Assembly: GCF_003025035.1 (NCBI RefSeq)
Contig: NZ_PYJN01000013.1
Coordinates: 1-64,000, forward strand
Length of the DNA: 64,000 bases
Direction: 5' to 3'
DNA from: Rhizobium sp. SEMIA4064
GTDB taxonomy: Bacteria > Pseudomonadota > Alphaproteobacteria > Rhizobiales > Rhizobiaceae
Under the pieces are notes generated by a model that ran no database searches, was not told the DNA's origin, and saw only the letters and a program-made list of their open reading frames with translations. Of this stretch, positions 17,838-27,448 are shown piece after piece (the stretch's first letter is position 1; the number at the start of each line of letters is the position of its first letter). A program made the position numbers and the translations under genes.

Positions 17838-18617
17838 ATGCAGTGGCAGGATCAGGCGATCATCTTGGGCGTCAAACGCCTCGGCGAGACCAGTGTCATT
17901 GCCGAGGTGATGACGCGTGATCGTGGCCGGCATATGGGATTGGTGCGCTCCGGCCGGTCACGCGCCATGCAGCCGGTGCTACAGGCGGGCAATCTGGTCG
18001 AAGTGACCTGGCGGGCGCGGCTGCACGAGCATCTCGGCGAGTTCCGCATGGAGCCGGTACGGTTGCGGGCGGCGCGGCTGATGGAGACGGCGACCGCCGT
18101 CTATGGCGTGCAGGCCATGGGCGCAGTGCTCCGCCTGCTGCCTGAGCGCGACCCGCATCCACATCTCTATGATGCGCTGAACGTCATTCTCGAAAACCTG
18201 CAGAACCCCATGGACGCCGGTGAACTTTTCGTCCGCTTCGAGTTGGCGGTGCTCAACGATCTCGGTTTCGGCCTTGATCTGACCGAGTGTGCGGCGACGG
18301 GCGTGCGCGACGATCTCGCCTTTGTGTCGCCGAAAACCGGGCGTGCCGTTTGCCGTGCCGCCGGTCTGCCCTGGGCCGACAAGATGCTGGCGCTGCCGCC
18401 GTTCCTTGCCGCCGGCGCCGTCGAGGCGGCGGATGGGGAAAGCCTCGCTGCTGCCTTCCGCTTGACCGGCTTTTTCCTGCATCGCCATGTCTACGAACCG
18501 CGCGGCATAGAGATCGCAGCCGCGCGCGACGGTTTCATCCAGGCCGCGTTGAAAGCGCTGAATGCGGCCACCTTGGAAGCGCCGCAGGAGCGGCCGACCA
18601 TAGCCGCAAAAAGATAG
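17838..18617 (+). CDS. recO: DNA repair protein RecO
   Basis: Helps load RecA on single-stranded DNA coated with SSB in the RecFOR pathway. The 259 residues include the N-terminal OB fold ([23 protein letters not shown]...HMGLVRSG) and a helical C-terminal domain. Zinc-ligand cysteines of some RecO proteins are only partly represented ([16 protein letters not shown]). It usually follows era directly; here two signalling genes intervene. Confidence 0.94.
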   Translation: MQWQDQAIILGVKRLGETSVIAEVMTRDRGRHMGLVRSGRSRAMQPVLQAGNLVEVTWRARLHEHLGEFRMEPVRLRAARLMETATAVYGVQAMGAVLRLLPERDPHPHLYDALNVILENLQNPMDAGELFVRFELAVLNDLGFGLDLTECAATGVRDDLAFVSPKTGRAVCRAAGLPWADKMLALPPFLAAGAVEAADGESLAAAFRLTGFFLHRHVYEPRGIEIAAARDGFIQAALKALNAATLEAPQERPTIAAKR

Positions 18618-18654
18618 AGCATGATCCCGACCGCGCGCGGATGGGATCATGCTC
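18617..18654. repeat. Rhizobial-type intergenic palindrome
   Basis: A perfect 12-bp inverted repeat GAGCATGATCCC / GGGATCATGCTC with a 14-base loop starts at the last base of the recO stop codon, between convergent genes. The sequence resembles a dispersed palindrome common in rhizobial intergenic regions (recalled pattern, not searched). It may also end transcription in both directions. Confidence 0.6.
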
Positions 18655-18687
18655 AAAATATGATTCGGAGCTGAAAGAGCGATCGCT

Positions 18688-19368
18688 TCAAATAGCCATG
18701 TTCGATGCTGCCGACATCACCTCTCTTGGGGCGGGGACGCCGAACATATGACGGCCGGCCTCTTCGACTTCCGTGAAGCACCAGCGGATGACGCCATCCC
18801 GATCAAGCAGGAATTCGCCGACAAGCTGGCCTTCACCGGTGGCGATCATCCGCTTGTCATCCTCGGTGACTTCATAGCCGTCCGCCTTGTCGAGGTATTC
18901 CATCGCGGCGATCGGATTCATAGGTTCTGGGAGCTCGCCCGGCATATCGATGCGCATCGACATCACCGCATCCATGCTGACCTTGTGCGGCCAGTTATTC
19001 TCGGCTTCGGTGAACTGAATATTCGGCAGGCCGAAGGCCTTGTGCGATACCCGCTCCGGATCGGAGGCGGCCAGCAGATTGGGAAGCGGATGATATCGGA
19101 AGTAGAGGCGGGCGCGGTCGATCGGCGTATTAACGACGGTCAGGCTGTCGATGCCCTTTTCCTGCAACGCATCGGTGAGTTCGGCCATGGCGGCGATCTG
19201 CCGGCGACAGAAGGGGCAATGCAGTCCGCGGAACAGCCCGACAAACACCGGTCTCTGGCCGCGAAAGTCGTCGATGGCGATCTTGCCCTGGCGGGTGATC
19301 GCATCCAGCACGACATTCGGTGCGCGATCTCCAGGCTGCAATGGTCTTTCGGCGTGGTTCTCCTGCAT
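18688..19368 (-). CDS. Peroxiredoxin-like (AhpC/TSA) thioredoxin-fold protein
   Basis: A 226-residue cytosolic protein of the AhpC/TSA superfamily. The redox motif is CPFC (C51, C54) in FRGLHCPFCRRQ, following the usual PGDRAPNVVL start; it differs from typical peroxiredoxins by having CxxC rather than a single peroxidatic cysteine in a TPxC context. Substrate unknown. I chose ATG 19368 because GGAGGA lies seven bases before it; ATG 19374 is too close to that site. It follows the large cyclase gene by about 70 bases on the same strand. Confidence 0.8.
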   Translation of the reverse strand: MQENHAERPLQPGDRAPNVVLDAITRQGKIAIDDFRGQRPVFVGLFRGLHCPFCRRQIAAMAELTDALQEKGIDSLTVVNTPIDRARLYFRYHPLPNLLAASDPERVSHKAFGLPNIQFTEAENNWPHKVSMDAVMSMRIDMPGELPEPMNPIAAMEYLDKADGYEVTEDDKRMIATGEGQLVGEFLLDRDGVIRWCFTEVEEAGRHMFGVPAPREVMSAASNMAI

Positions 19369-19440
19369 CTTCATTCCTCCCTCTATATGCTTGAATAGAT
19401 TCTCCCACTGGTTTTCCGGCGATCGTCACGATAGGGACGG

Positions 19441-22400
19441 TCAGTCGAGAAACGGCAATACGACGAGTGTGCCCGGATCGAGGTTGTGGCGTGTGCACAC
19501 ATCCTGTGCCAGCGTGAAATACCGTTCCGCCTCATCCATGTCATCATGTTCAAGGCTCAGCGTCGCCAAGCCATCATAGCACGGAAAGAGCAGTTGCGGC
19601 TCGTCAATTTCCTTAGCTACCTCAAGGGCTTCCTCGTAATACTTACGGGCTAGCTTCGGCTGCCCGTGGCATTGATGAATCTGCGCGAGGACGATCAAGG
19701 GCACGGAGAGATGGTCGCGCTGATCGAGCGCGCGGTCGATTTCCACCGCCTTCTCCGCTGCCGGCACACCCTCGGCGGCGCAGCGGTCGGTAAAGGTGCA
19801 GCAGGAAACGGCGAGGTTGGCAAGAAGGCGCGCCTGGAAGCCGAGATCGCCGATGCGGGTCGCCACTTCCAGCCCGCGCCGGCAGACCTTGATGGCGTTG
19901 GCCGGATCGACAATCGTGTAAAGCACACCGAGATTGGAGTAGGCGCGACAGGCGGCACTTTGCAGATCGGCCTTTTCGGCAACAGTGAGGCTGCGCTCCA
20001 CTTCCTGCACGGCATCGCGACGGCGGCCGAGCCGCGCAAGTGCTGCGCCTTTAGTGTTCAGCGCCTCCGCCATCGCGCGCGCTGCCTCTCGTCCGGCCTC
20101 GGTCGTTCCGTCGATGGGCAGCGTTTGCAGCCGTTGCAGGGCCTGCGTCGCCCATTCTGCGGCGGCGGCCTGGTCGCCCATGCGGAAGGCCAGATGGCCG
20201 CGCTCCTGCAGGAGATGTGCATGCTCGACCGGCGCATCGATCGTCGCGATCATGGCTTCGGCTTCAGCACAATGCGCCTCGGCCTGATCGCGGCGCCCCG
20301 CTTCGTGGTGCAGTCGGCCGATCTTGCGCAATATCCTCGCCGCCGCGATCCGATCGTCTCCGGTGCGATGCATCGCCAGCGCTCGCTGATAATGATTCAA
20401 GGCGGCGTCGCGGTGACCGGCCGGGCCGCAGAGATCGGCAAGACGCTCCAGGAGCGCCAATTGCTCCGGCGCCACCCCAGGCTCGTTCGCGAAGGCGGCA
20501 AGCGCCTGGCGGTAGAGGCGCATCGCGTCATCATTGGCGTAGGTCTTGCGTGCCAGATCGCCGGCGGCCATCAGATAGCTGGCCCCCTTCGCCTTCTCTG
20601 TGGTGAGGCTGAAGTGATGGCCGAGCTGGGCCAGATGCTCGGGCCGGTCGGGTGCTGCGCCATATTGGCGTTCCAGAACCCCGCCGATCCGGCGATGAAG
20701 CTCCATGCGCCGTTGCTGCAGGAGATTATGGTAGATGACGTCGTGCAGCAGGGACTGGCTGAAACGATAGGTGGGAGAAGCACCGGCATCAGGCCCGCGC
20801 AATTCCTCGATGATGTTGGCATCGCAGAGATAATCCAACCCGGCATCGATGGCAGCCGGATCGCTGGCGACGGTGCGGAGCAGGGCGGTGTCGAACTTCG
20901 GGCCGACCACCGCCGCCTCCTGCGCCAACCGTCTGATTTCCTGCGGCAGGCGATCGACGCGGGCAAGCAAGAGGGCCTGCAGATTGACCGGAATATCGAC
21001 ATCCGTATCTTCCGCCGCCACTTGCCAGCGCTGACCGTCATTGTGCAGCCTGCCCATATCGATCAATCCGCGAAGAATCTCTTCGATGAAGAGCGGATTG
21101 CCGCCGGCGCGCTCAAGGATGCGCTTGCGCATCGCGACCGGCAGCTTGGCATGACTTTCCCCGAAGAAAGCGGCGAGCAGCTTCTGCCCGTCGGCTGCGT
21201 TGAGCGGGCCAAGACGTTGTACGGTGACGCTGACGCGATTGGAATCGAGCGGGTCGATCTGCGATGTCGGCCGGTAGATCGCAAGCAGCATCAGCCGGCT
21301 GCGTTCCAGCCGATCCATCATGAAGCGAAGCACTTCCAGCGAGGCGGCGTCGGCCCAATGTAGATCCTCGATCACAAGCAGCAGGGGACCCTGCGCCAGC
21401 CGCCGCTCGAAGACGGTGCGGACCGCATAGAAGATCTGCCGCCGCAACTGTTCCGGCTCGATATGCCGCAGCGCTCCGCTGAGGTCGCCGAGGCCGAGGA
21501 CGTGCAGAAAGAGCGGCAAAAGCCCGTCAATATCCTCCTGCGTGAGATCGAGTGCGCGAAATCCCGTCGCCAGCAATTGTCGTGTCCTGTCGAGATCGTC
21601 CCGCTCGCCGATGCCGTAGGCGCTGCGCACGACCGCGGCAAGCGTGCCGTAGGACTGTTCGCCGAGGGGGGAGCAAGTCGCCTTGCGAATGGCGAGGCCC
21701 TGGTAGCGAGCTGCATTGCCGGCTATGCCGATGAATTCATTGACAAGCCGCGACTTGCCGATACCCGCCTCGCCGATAAGGCGGACAAGCTGTGCCGCAC
21801 CGCCACAGGCAAGGTCGAGGCAGGTCAGCAGCCGCGACAATTCCGTATCCCGTCCGATCATCGGCGCCTGAAGGCCAAAACTCTCGAGCCCGCGCGCCGT
21901 ATGCGGCGCTTCCAGTGGTCCCGTCAGCCGATGGACAAGCACATTGCCGCTTTTGCCGCGCAAGGCTTGGGCGCCGAGGCTGTCGAAGGCGAAGGCATGG
22001 CGGGTGAGGCGGTAGGTTAGCGGCCCGACGAGGATATCGTTTTCGCCCGCCATGGATTGCAGACGTTGGGCGGTATTCACCGTGTCGCCTGTCACGGAAT
22101 AGGATTTGGTGCTGACGGCGCCGAACCCGCCGGTGACGACGGGGCCGCTATTGATGCCGATATGCAGGCGCAACGGCACGCCGGCGCGCGCTTGCCAGCG
22201 CTCGCCGACCTGCGTTGCCCGATCGATCATGTTGAGCGCGGCATTGAGCGCCCGCACCGGATCGTCTTCATGAGCGACCGGCGCACCGAACAGCGCCAGC
22301 AGCGCATCGCCGACGAATTTGTCCACGAAGCCGCCATAGGCCTCAACTGCCTGGGTCATCTCTTCGAACAATTCGTTCTGCAGCACCCGCATGACTTCGG

Positions 22401-22686
22401 GGTCGATCTGCTCGCTCAGCGTCGTGAAGCCGCAGAGATCCGCAAAAAGCACGGTCACCGGCCGCCGGTCGGCATCGTCCTCGGATTTTGCCGGTGCAGC
22501 CTCGATGGTCGGCTTGGCTGCGGGTGGGGCTTTGTCGGAAATCGCGCCGCCGCATCTGGGGCAGAAGGCAAAATCAGGCTGGCAGGGATAGCCGCAGGCA
22601 GCGCAGGAGATAGGCTGCTTTGCGCCGCATCGCGGACAGAACGCAAAGCCGCTTTGAATATCGAAACCGCAGCCGGCGCACTCCAT
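19441..22686 (-). CDS. Zinc-ribbon / class III nucleotidyl cyclase / AAA ATPase / TPR protein
   Basis: A 1081-residue multidomain signalling protein. Two N-terminal zinc ribbons use cysteine pairs C3/C6-C17/C20 and C28/C31-C42/C45. The class III cyclase domain (about 75-240) has both metal aspartates (D83 in FADLCGF, D127 in KFVGDALLALFG) and the Asn/Arg pair in VNTAQRL, so it looks catalytically competent. A STAND-type ATPase follows with GEAGIGKSRL near 310 and LLLVIEDLHWADA; the rest is TPR-like helices. ATG 22686 is chosen over an in-frame TTG at 22734 because of GAGG upstream. Adenylate cyclase is the likely activity. Confidence 0.88.
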   Translation of the reverse strand: MECAGCGFDIQSGFAFCPRCGAKQPISCAACGYPCQPDFAFCPRCGGAISDKAPPAAKPTIEAAPAKSEDDADRRPVTVLFADLCGFTTLSEQIDPEVMRVLQNELFEEMTQAVEAYGGFVDKFVGDALLALFGAPVAHEDDPVRALNAALNMIDRATQVGERWQARAGVPLRLHIGINSGPVVTGGFGAVSTKSYSVTGDTVNTAQRLQSMAGENDILVGPLTYRLTRHAFAFDSLGAQALRGKSGNVLVHRLTGPLEAPHTARGLESFGLQAPMIGRDTELSRLLTCLDLACGGAAQLVRLIGEAGIGKSRLVNEFIGIAGNAARYQGLAIRKATCSPLGEQSYGTLAAVVRSAYGIGERDDLDRTRQLLATGFRALDLTQEDIDGLLPLFLHVLGLGDLSGALRHIEPEQLRRQIFYAVRTVFERRLAQGPLLLVIEDLHWADAASLEVLRFMMDRLERSRLMLLAIYRPTSQIDPLDSNRVSVTVQRLGPLNAADGQKLLAAFFGESHAKLPVAMRKRILERAGGNPLFIEEILRGLIDMGRLHNDGQRWQVAAEDTDVDIPVNLQALLLARVDRLPQEIRRLAQEAAVVGPKFDTALLRTVASDPAAIDAGLDYLCDANIIEELRGPDAGASPTYRFSQSLLHDVIYHNLLQQRRMELHRRIGGVLERQYGAAPDRPEHLAQLGHHFSLTTEKAKGASYLMAAGDLARKTYANDDAMRLYRQALAAFANEPGVAPEQLALLERLADLCGPAGHRDAALNHYQRALAMHRTGDDRIAAARILRKIGRLHHEAGRRDQAEAHCAEAEAMIATIDAPVEHAHLLQERGHLAFRMGDQAAAAEWATQALQRLQTLPIDGTTEAGREAARAMAEALNTKGAALARLGRRRDAVQEVERSLTVAEKADLQSAACRAYSNLGVLYTIVDPANAIKVCRRGLEVATRIGDLGFQARLLANLAVSCCTFTDRCAAEGVPAAEKAVEIDRALDQRDHLSVPLIVLAQIHQCHGQPKLARKYYEEALEVAKEIDEPQLLFPCYDGLATLSLEHDDMDEAERYFTLAQDVCTRHNLDPGTLVVLPFLD

Positions 22687-22808
22687 CGGACGCACCTCGT
22701 CAAACCCCGTGCGCCACGGCCGGTTCAGCCGCAACCGACGGGTTCAAAATGAGCGATCAGCATGCGCCTGCTACCTTGGGTCCGCAAGCTAAACAAACGG
22801 TGGAACGA

Positions 22809-23657
22809 CTATCGCCGCTTGAATGCCCAGCCCTCCGGCCGCTCCTCGATCACAGTCACCGTATCGCCGATCTTTACCGAGCCTTCGCCGCGCGGCACGG
22901 CGTTCCAGCCGAAGAGCGGGCCGGGGACGCGGCGGTCGGCGGACATGCGGACGCGGCCCATGGCAGGCATGGGGTTCGGTACCTCGCGCGAACCGGTCTT
23001 CTGGTCCTGCGTCGTCATGATGCAACGGGCGCATGGCTTGACGAGATCGAGGCGAATGCCGCCGATCTCGATCGCCGCCCAGCGGTCCTCCGGCCATTCT
23101 TCATCGCAGTCGATAACGATGTTGGGGCGAAAGCGCTCCATGCCGACCGAACCTTCGCCATGGGCGGCAAGATCGGCATTGAGCGCCTTCAGCGAGCCGG
23201 TGGTGGTGATCAGGATCTGGTATCCGTCGGTAAAGGTGACCGGCGTGTCACTGCCGGCCCATTCCGGATTGGCGACGCGCTTCGCAAGCCTGTCAAAGAA
23301 GACCATCTTGACGTCGCGACCGAGCGAGGCGGACAGCGCGTTGTTTGTCTCCTCATCGGCGACGGAAGCGTTGACCGTCGATTTCCAGACGACGACATCC
23401 ATGCGGTGGTCCGGGTGCGGCGGTGGCACGATGATGTCGGCCTTGCCCTCCATTTTCAGGCGCAGATAGGAAGGACCGGGCTGGATGTCGATGCGGGCAA
23501 GATCCTGCATTTCGCGTTGCGTGATGAAATGGCCTGATGGTTCGACCAGCATGGCGCGACGATCGCCGATCAGGCCGAAGGCGTCGATCGTGGCGGATGG
23601 AATGGCAATGCCGCGCGCGCTCTTGAGCGGATAGATGAAGAGATCGCTGACCTGCAT
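22809..23657 (-). CDS. MOSC-domain protein (YcbX-like)
   Basis: A 282-residue protein with the N-terminal beta-barrel (VSDLFIYPLKSARGI) and C-terminal MOSC domain of the YcbX/mARC group, which bind a molybdenum cofactor and reduce N-hydroxylated compounds. The conserved cysteine is in LVKPCARCIMTTQD, followed by the PGPLFGWN motif. There is no 2Fe-2S ferredoxin domain at the C-terminus, unlike YcbX of E. coli. It begins nine bases after the HD-domain gene and is co-transcribed with it. Confidence 0.88.
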   Translation of the reverse strand: MQVSDLFIYPLKSARGIAIPSATIDAFGLIGDRRAMLVEPSGHFITQREMQDLARIDIQPGPSYLRLKMEGKADIIVPPPHPDHRMDVVVWKSTVNASVADEETNNALSASLGRDVKMVFFDRLAKRVANPEWAGSDTPVTFTDGYQILITTTGSLKALNADLAAHGEGSVGMERFRPNIVIDCDEEWPEDRWAAIEIGGIRLDLVKPCARCIMTTQDQKTGSREVPNPMPAMGRVRMSADRRVPGPLFGWNAVPRGEGSVKIGDTVTVIEERPEGWAFKRR

Positions 23658-23666
23658 GAATAGCCC

Positions 23667-24332
23667 TCAGATTTCGTCGATGAACATTGCCAGGATCGTC
23701 TTCAACCGATCATGCCGCTCGCCGGCAAATTTCCGGCCGGTTTCGGTCTGGAACCCGTCCGCCAGTTTGAACAGCTTTGTCTCGAAATGGTCAATGGCGA
23801 AGCGCTTGTCGTCGAGCGGCCGCTCGGTGGCAAGCGGGTCGAATGGATCGTAGAGGCCGGAGCCCAGGCGGCCCGCAATATAGAAACAACGGGCAGCGCC
23901 GACCATGCCGATCGCATCCAGCCGGTCGGCATCCTGCAGCATTTTCGCCTCCAGCGTTTCCGGCGGAATATTGGCGGAGAAGCTGTGCGTGATGATGGCG
24001 TGCGCTACGGCGGCGATATCTTCGCCAGCCCATCCAAGCTCCCTCAGGATGCCGGAAGCCTTTTCGGCCGCCAGCCTCGATGCCTGGGCGCGATGCGGCG
24101 AATTCTTCTCCACCGCGACGCAGTCATGCAGCAATACCGCGGCGGCGAGGATGCGGGCATCGCCGCCTTCTTCAGCCTGGATGGACATGGCATTCTTGAA
24201 GACCCGCAGGATGTGGGCGACGTCGTGCGAGCCGTCGTCGCCATCAGCCGCATGTGGAATGAGCTGCGCAGCCAGCGTTTCGAACGGGGCGAACGCCCGC
24301 GCCATACTGTTGATATCCATCTTCGGCCCCAT
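23667..24332 (-). CDS. HD-domain phosphohydrolase
   Basis: A 221-residue HD-superfamily hydrolase. Metal ligands appear as H...HD...D: GSHDVAHILRV, LLHDCVAVEKN and DADRLDAIG. This resembles the YedJ/YpgQ-like group that hydrolyses nucleotides. ATG 24332 is given; the internal ATG at 24320 has GGGG seven bases before it and may be the true start. A 13-base tandem duplication lies at the proposed start. Between the DUF2339 and MOSC genes, all on the minus strand. Confidence 0.82.
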   Translation of the reverse strand: MGPKMDINSMARAFAPFETLAAQLIPHAADGDDGSHDVAHILRVFKNAMSIQAEEGGDARILAAAVLLHDCVAVEKNSPHRAQASRLAAEKASGILRELGWAGEDIAAVAHAIITHSFSANIPPETLEAKMLQDADRLDAIGMVGAARCFYIAGRLGSGLYDPFDPLATERPLDDKRFAIDHFETKLFKLADGFQTETGRKFAGERHDRLKTILAMFIDEI

Positions 24333-24357
24333 GTCGGAATGATCTGTCGGAATGATC
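24332..24357. repeat. 13-base perfect tandem duplication
   Basis: TGTCGGAATGATC occurs twice back to back at 24332-24344 and 24345-24357. It lies at the 5' end of the HD-domain gene, which favours the internal start at 24320. Replication slippage is the likely cause. Confidence 0.85.
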
Positions 24358-24393
24358 TCGTGCGTTCCTACCGAGCACAGAGATTCGCCGCAA

Positions 24394-27147
24394 TCATTCC
24401 GTCGCTTTCTTGCCGGTCAGGACCTTTTGGTAGAACAGGCCGATGCCGATCAGCACCGCGCCGAGGCCGATGAAGGATAGCGCCCGCAGGAAGCCTTCGA
24501 GGTTTGACATGTCGATCAGAAAGACCTTCACGACAGCGACGAACACCAGCGCGGCCGAAGCGATACGCAGGCTGCGAGCTTCGAGACGCGCTCCTAGCCA
24601 AAGAAGGGCGATGCCGATCAGCAGCCAGACGACGGAATAGGAATAGACTTCCCCCTGGATGAAACCGTTCCAGAACGGGATGTATTCGCCCTGCCAGAAG
24701 CGGCGCACCGACAGCGTCGCCCAGGCAAAGGCCATAACCGCGCCGGCGACGGCCAACATCGTCACATAGGGCAGGGGCCGCTTGCCTCGGGCATAAGCCG
24801 CCAAGCCGCCATAGGCGATCGCCGGCAGAAGATAGCCGAGCAGCAGCAGATTGAAGAAAGGAATCCGACCCGTGCTTTCACCTGTCATGAACGGATTGAG
24901 CCCGATCAGATGCAGCGTCAGGATCAAAGTAACAGAGAGGACGCCGAGCGCCATTCCGCCATAACGGAAGACGAGGCTCGATGCGCTGAGATCAAGCGCC
25001 ATCAGCGTCGCGGAGGCGCCAATTGCCAGCAATGTGTAGATCGATTGTTCGCCGAGCGTCGGAACGTTTGCATTCAAGACGCCGCCGTTCATCGCATGGC
25101 GCACCAGGATGGCGATGGTCAGCAACACCAGGAAGCTCGCAAGCGCCTGCAGAGCATTGCGCAGCCTGAGGTCTGGCGAATGGCGAACCTCGAAGGCAGC
25201 CCAGACGGCGAGCACCGCCGGGATACCGTAACCGGCAAGCAGCATATTGAATATCGGTGTCGTGCCGAGCTCGCCCGGATCGACGATGGTCGGTTGCCAG
25301 GCAATGCGCCCGAGGGTGATGATCAGCGCCGCGACCATCGTCCATGGCAGGACTGGCCAGGAGCGGGCGCGCCCGGCGAGCAGAAAGGCCATGCCAAGCA
25401 CGGGCAGCAGCATCGTTGGAATAGCGTCATGAGCAAGCGTATGCAGGGCGAAGACCAAGGCCGCGAAGGAACCTGCCGCCAAAACATTGGTCGGCAAGGC
25501 CATGTTTTCCGCGGATCGGCGATACTGCAATTCGGCGAGTGTTATCAGGGCGATAGCAAGCACGATGCCATAGAGCCCATGCAGCGAGTCACGCGTCCAG
25601 TTGCCGAAGGTGACATAGCTGATCACGGCGATCGTCAGCGGCGTGGCAACCATGATGACGCTCCACAGAGCCGCAAAGGGCTTCTCGCTTTCGCCAAAAC
25701 GCTTGAGAAAGAAGAAGCCGACGATGACGAAAACCGCGCCGAGGCCGAGACCGTCATAGACGACAAGGTGGGACAAGGCCGGAACGATCTGCGCTACATT
25801 CAGCTCCGCACCGATCTCCGGCTGCATCAGAGCGAGGAACATGCCAAAGCCGGCGGCGAGGGCCGACAGAATTGCAGCCCAGGCCGCATGCACACGGCTG
25901 GCCCCGAAGGCGGCAATAGTTGCAACAATTGCCGCAAAGTGGAAGGACGCGTCCGGCAGCGGGTAGGCGTACAAAAGGCTGTAAGCCAGGAGAGACAGAG
26001 CCACCACGGCGCTGCCTACGGATGCCGTCAGCGTCATTCCAAGCGGCGCGCGCGCCAGGAATGTTGCCCAATGGCTGGCCGGTGATAAGGCCGGGCGTTC
26101 TTCGATCTCGTCCGACCGGACAGTGCTTTCCTCACTCGTTGCGGTGACTTCATAGCGTCCCGGCCAAATGAAAATCGTGCCGGCCATCATTGCCAGCATG
26201 GTCAGGGTAACCGGCGCCAAGTCGACCACTTCGCTGTTGAAGATGTAAAGCAGCGGCCAGATGCTGAGTAGGGCATTGGCAAAGGAGGGTACGGTGTGCC
26301 AGCGGCGCAGCCGCGAGGCGGCGATGGTGGCGAGCCAGGTGAAGACGAGATAGCCGAAGAACGTCCAGGGATTCGGCGCCGCTGGCGCGACGAGCACCGG
26401 CGTGATCATGGAAGCCAGGAGCCCGAGACCTGCAAGCGCTTGCCCATGCAGCAGCGACAGGCCAAGCGTGGCGAGCGAAATCAGCCCCAGGAGGACGAAG
26501 GCGGTGGCCGGTCCGATGAAGCCGTAAATGCCGTGGGCGGCATAGGTTGAGCCGAACAGCGCGACGACGCCCGCCGCCGTCAGCACGCCAGGGATCATCG
26601 CGTTCTGGAAGGTGTTGGCCAGCACAGGTTCGGAGCGGCGCCGGATAATTTCGCCGGCAGCGACGAGCACCAAGCCGAAGATCGCGGCAAGCACCAGCCG
26701 CACGGCGGGGCTGAGCAGACCGCTTTCGATCGAATACTTGACCAGGAAGATGCCGCCGAGCGCCAGAGCAATGCCGCCCACCCAGACAGCCCAACGGGCG
26801 CCGATGGTGCTCTCCAGGCTTTCATCCTCCCGGGCAAGGGCTGGGGCGACTACATCCTCGGTTGCTTCCAGGCTGCCGCGTGCAGCGAGAGCAGTATCTT
26901 CCTCTTCCACCGCAGGTTCTGCGACTGTTTCAACGGATGATTCCGTTGCGCTTTCGGAGGGCTGAATGGCTTCTTCAGTAGGCTCTGCCGCTGTTGCTGA
27001 TTCGCGCACACCAACCGCCAGCACTTGGCCGGCAAGCGCGTTTTGCAGCTCCAGAACGCGGCTTTCCAGCCGTTGTAGCCTTTGGTTGTAGCTGCGCAGG
27101 ATCAAAATGCCCACGACCACAATCACGATCAGCAGCAGTTCCGTCAT
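24394..27147 (-). CDS. DUF2339 polytopic membrane protein
   Basis: A 917-residue inner-membrane protein of family DUF2339. It starts with one membrane span (TELLLIVIVVVGILIL), then a short coiled coil (NQRLQRLESRVLELQNAL), an acidic Glu/Ala-rich linker (about 50-110) and a long array of more than 20 hydrophobic segments to the C-terminus. The function of this family is not established. ATG 27147 is directly preceded by GGAGGGG. Base composition matches its neighbours. Confidence 0.85.
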   Translation of the reverse strand: MTELLLIVIVVVGILILRSYNQRLQRLESRVLELQNALAGQVLAVGVRESATAAEPTEEAIQPSESATESSVETVAEPAVEEEDTALAARGSLEATEDVVAPALAREDESLESTIGARWAVWVGGIALALGGIFLVKYSIESGLLSPAVRLVLAAIFGLVLVAAGEIIRRRSEPVLANTFQNAMIPGVLTAAGVVALFGSTYAAHGIYGFIGPATAFVLLGLISLATLGLSLLHGQALAGLGLLASMITPVLVAPAAPNPWTFFGYLVFTWLATIAASRLRRWHTVPSFANALLSIWPLLYIFNSEVVDLAPVTLTMLAMMAGTIFIWPGRYEVTATSEESTVRSDEIEERPALSPASHWATFLARAPLGMTLTASVGSAVVALSLLAYSLLYAYPLPDASFHFAAIVATIAAFGASRVHAAWAAILSALAAGFGMFLALMQPEIGAELNVAQIVPALSHLVVYDGLGLGAVFVIVGFFFLKRFGESEKPFAALWSVIMVATPLTIAVISYVTFGNWTRDSLHGLYGIVLAIALITLAELQYRRSAENMALPTNVLAAGSFAALVFALHTLAHDAIPTMLLPVLGMAFLLAGRARSWPVLPWTMVAALIITLGRIAWQPTIVDPGELGTTPIFNMLLAGYGIPAVLAVWAAFEVRHSPDLRLRNALQALASFLVLLTIAILVRHAMNGGVLNANVPTLGEQSIYTLLAIGASATLMALDLSASSLVFRYGGMALGVLSVTLILTLHLIGLNPFMTGESTGRIPFFNLLLLGYLLPAIAYGGLAAYARGKRPLPYVTMLAVAGAVMAFAWATLSVRRFWQGEYIPFWNGFIQGEVYSYSVVWLLIGIALLWLGARLEARSLRIASAALVFVAVVKVFLIDMSNLEGFLRALSFIGLGAVLIGIGLFYQKVLTGKKATE

Positions 27148-27448
27148 GTCCCCTCCATGGGCTTCTGTCGCCACATTATACGAAATGAGCAGGACAGGAA
27201 GGGTAAGGCGGTCGATTTCCTCTATGATTCCAGGCGATTACCCGAGGAGAAGTGGCACGCGCTGCACCGCCCACCTTCATCATTCTATTAGAAAATTAGG
27301 ATTCATAACTCGCAAACTATTGTTAATACCCATTAACAATTCGTCTTTACCCGCGCGGCAAATCAGCCTATCAACGCCAATAGTTAACCAGAACGTATTG
27401 CGTACAAACGACGTCGCATGAGGCGGCTCCTGACCCTAGGAGGTTTGT
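27148..27448 (+). promoter_or_regulatory. Upstream region of the first EF-hand gene
   Basis: This 301-base spacer lies between divergent genes. It includes an AT-rich part (27290-27400) with a perfect 9-bp inverted repeat, and then TAGGAGGTTTGT, a strong ribosome binding site, before ATG 27449. The DUF2339 promoter should be near 27150-27230. No other gene is seen. Confidence 0.5.
27319..27340. promoter_or_regulatory. Operator-like palindrome ATTGTTAAT-N4-ATTAACAAT
   Basis: Two perfect 9-bp arms (27319-27327 and 27332-27340) with a four-base spacer lie 108 bases before the first EF-hand gene. Symmetry and AT content fit a dimeric regulator site. No equivalent full-length site was seen before the second EF-hand gene, although GTTAAT recurs there. 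Confidence 0.45.

Noticed and set aside
19666..21363. 565-residue ORF antisense to the cyclase protein
   Set aside because: Low-complexity shadow; cyclase, ATPase and TPR motifs are on the minus strand.
24910..26085. 391-residue ORF antisense to the DUF2339 gene
   Set aside because: Very polar (Gln/Arg/His-rich) complement of membrane-protein codons, as expected for a shadow.
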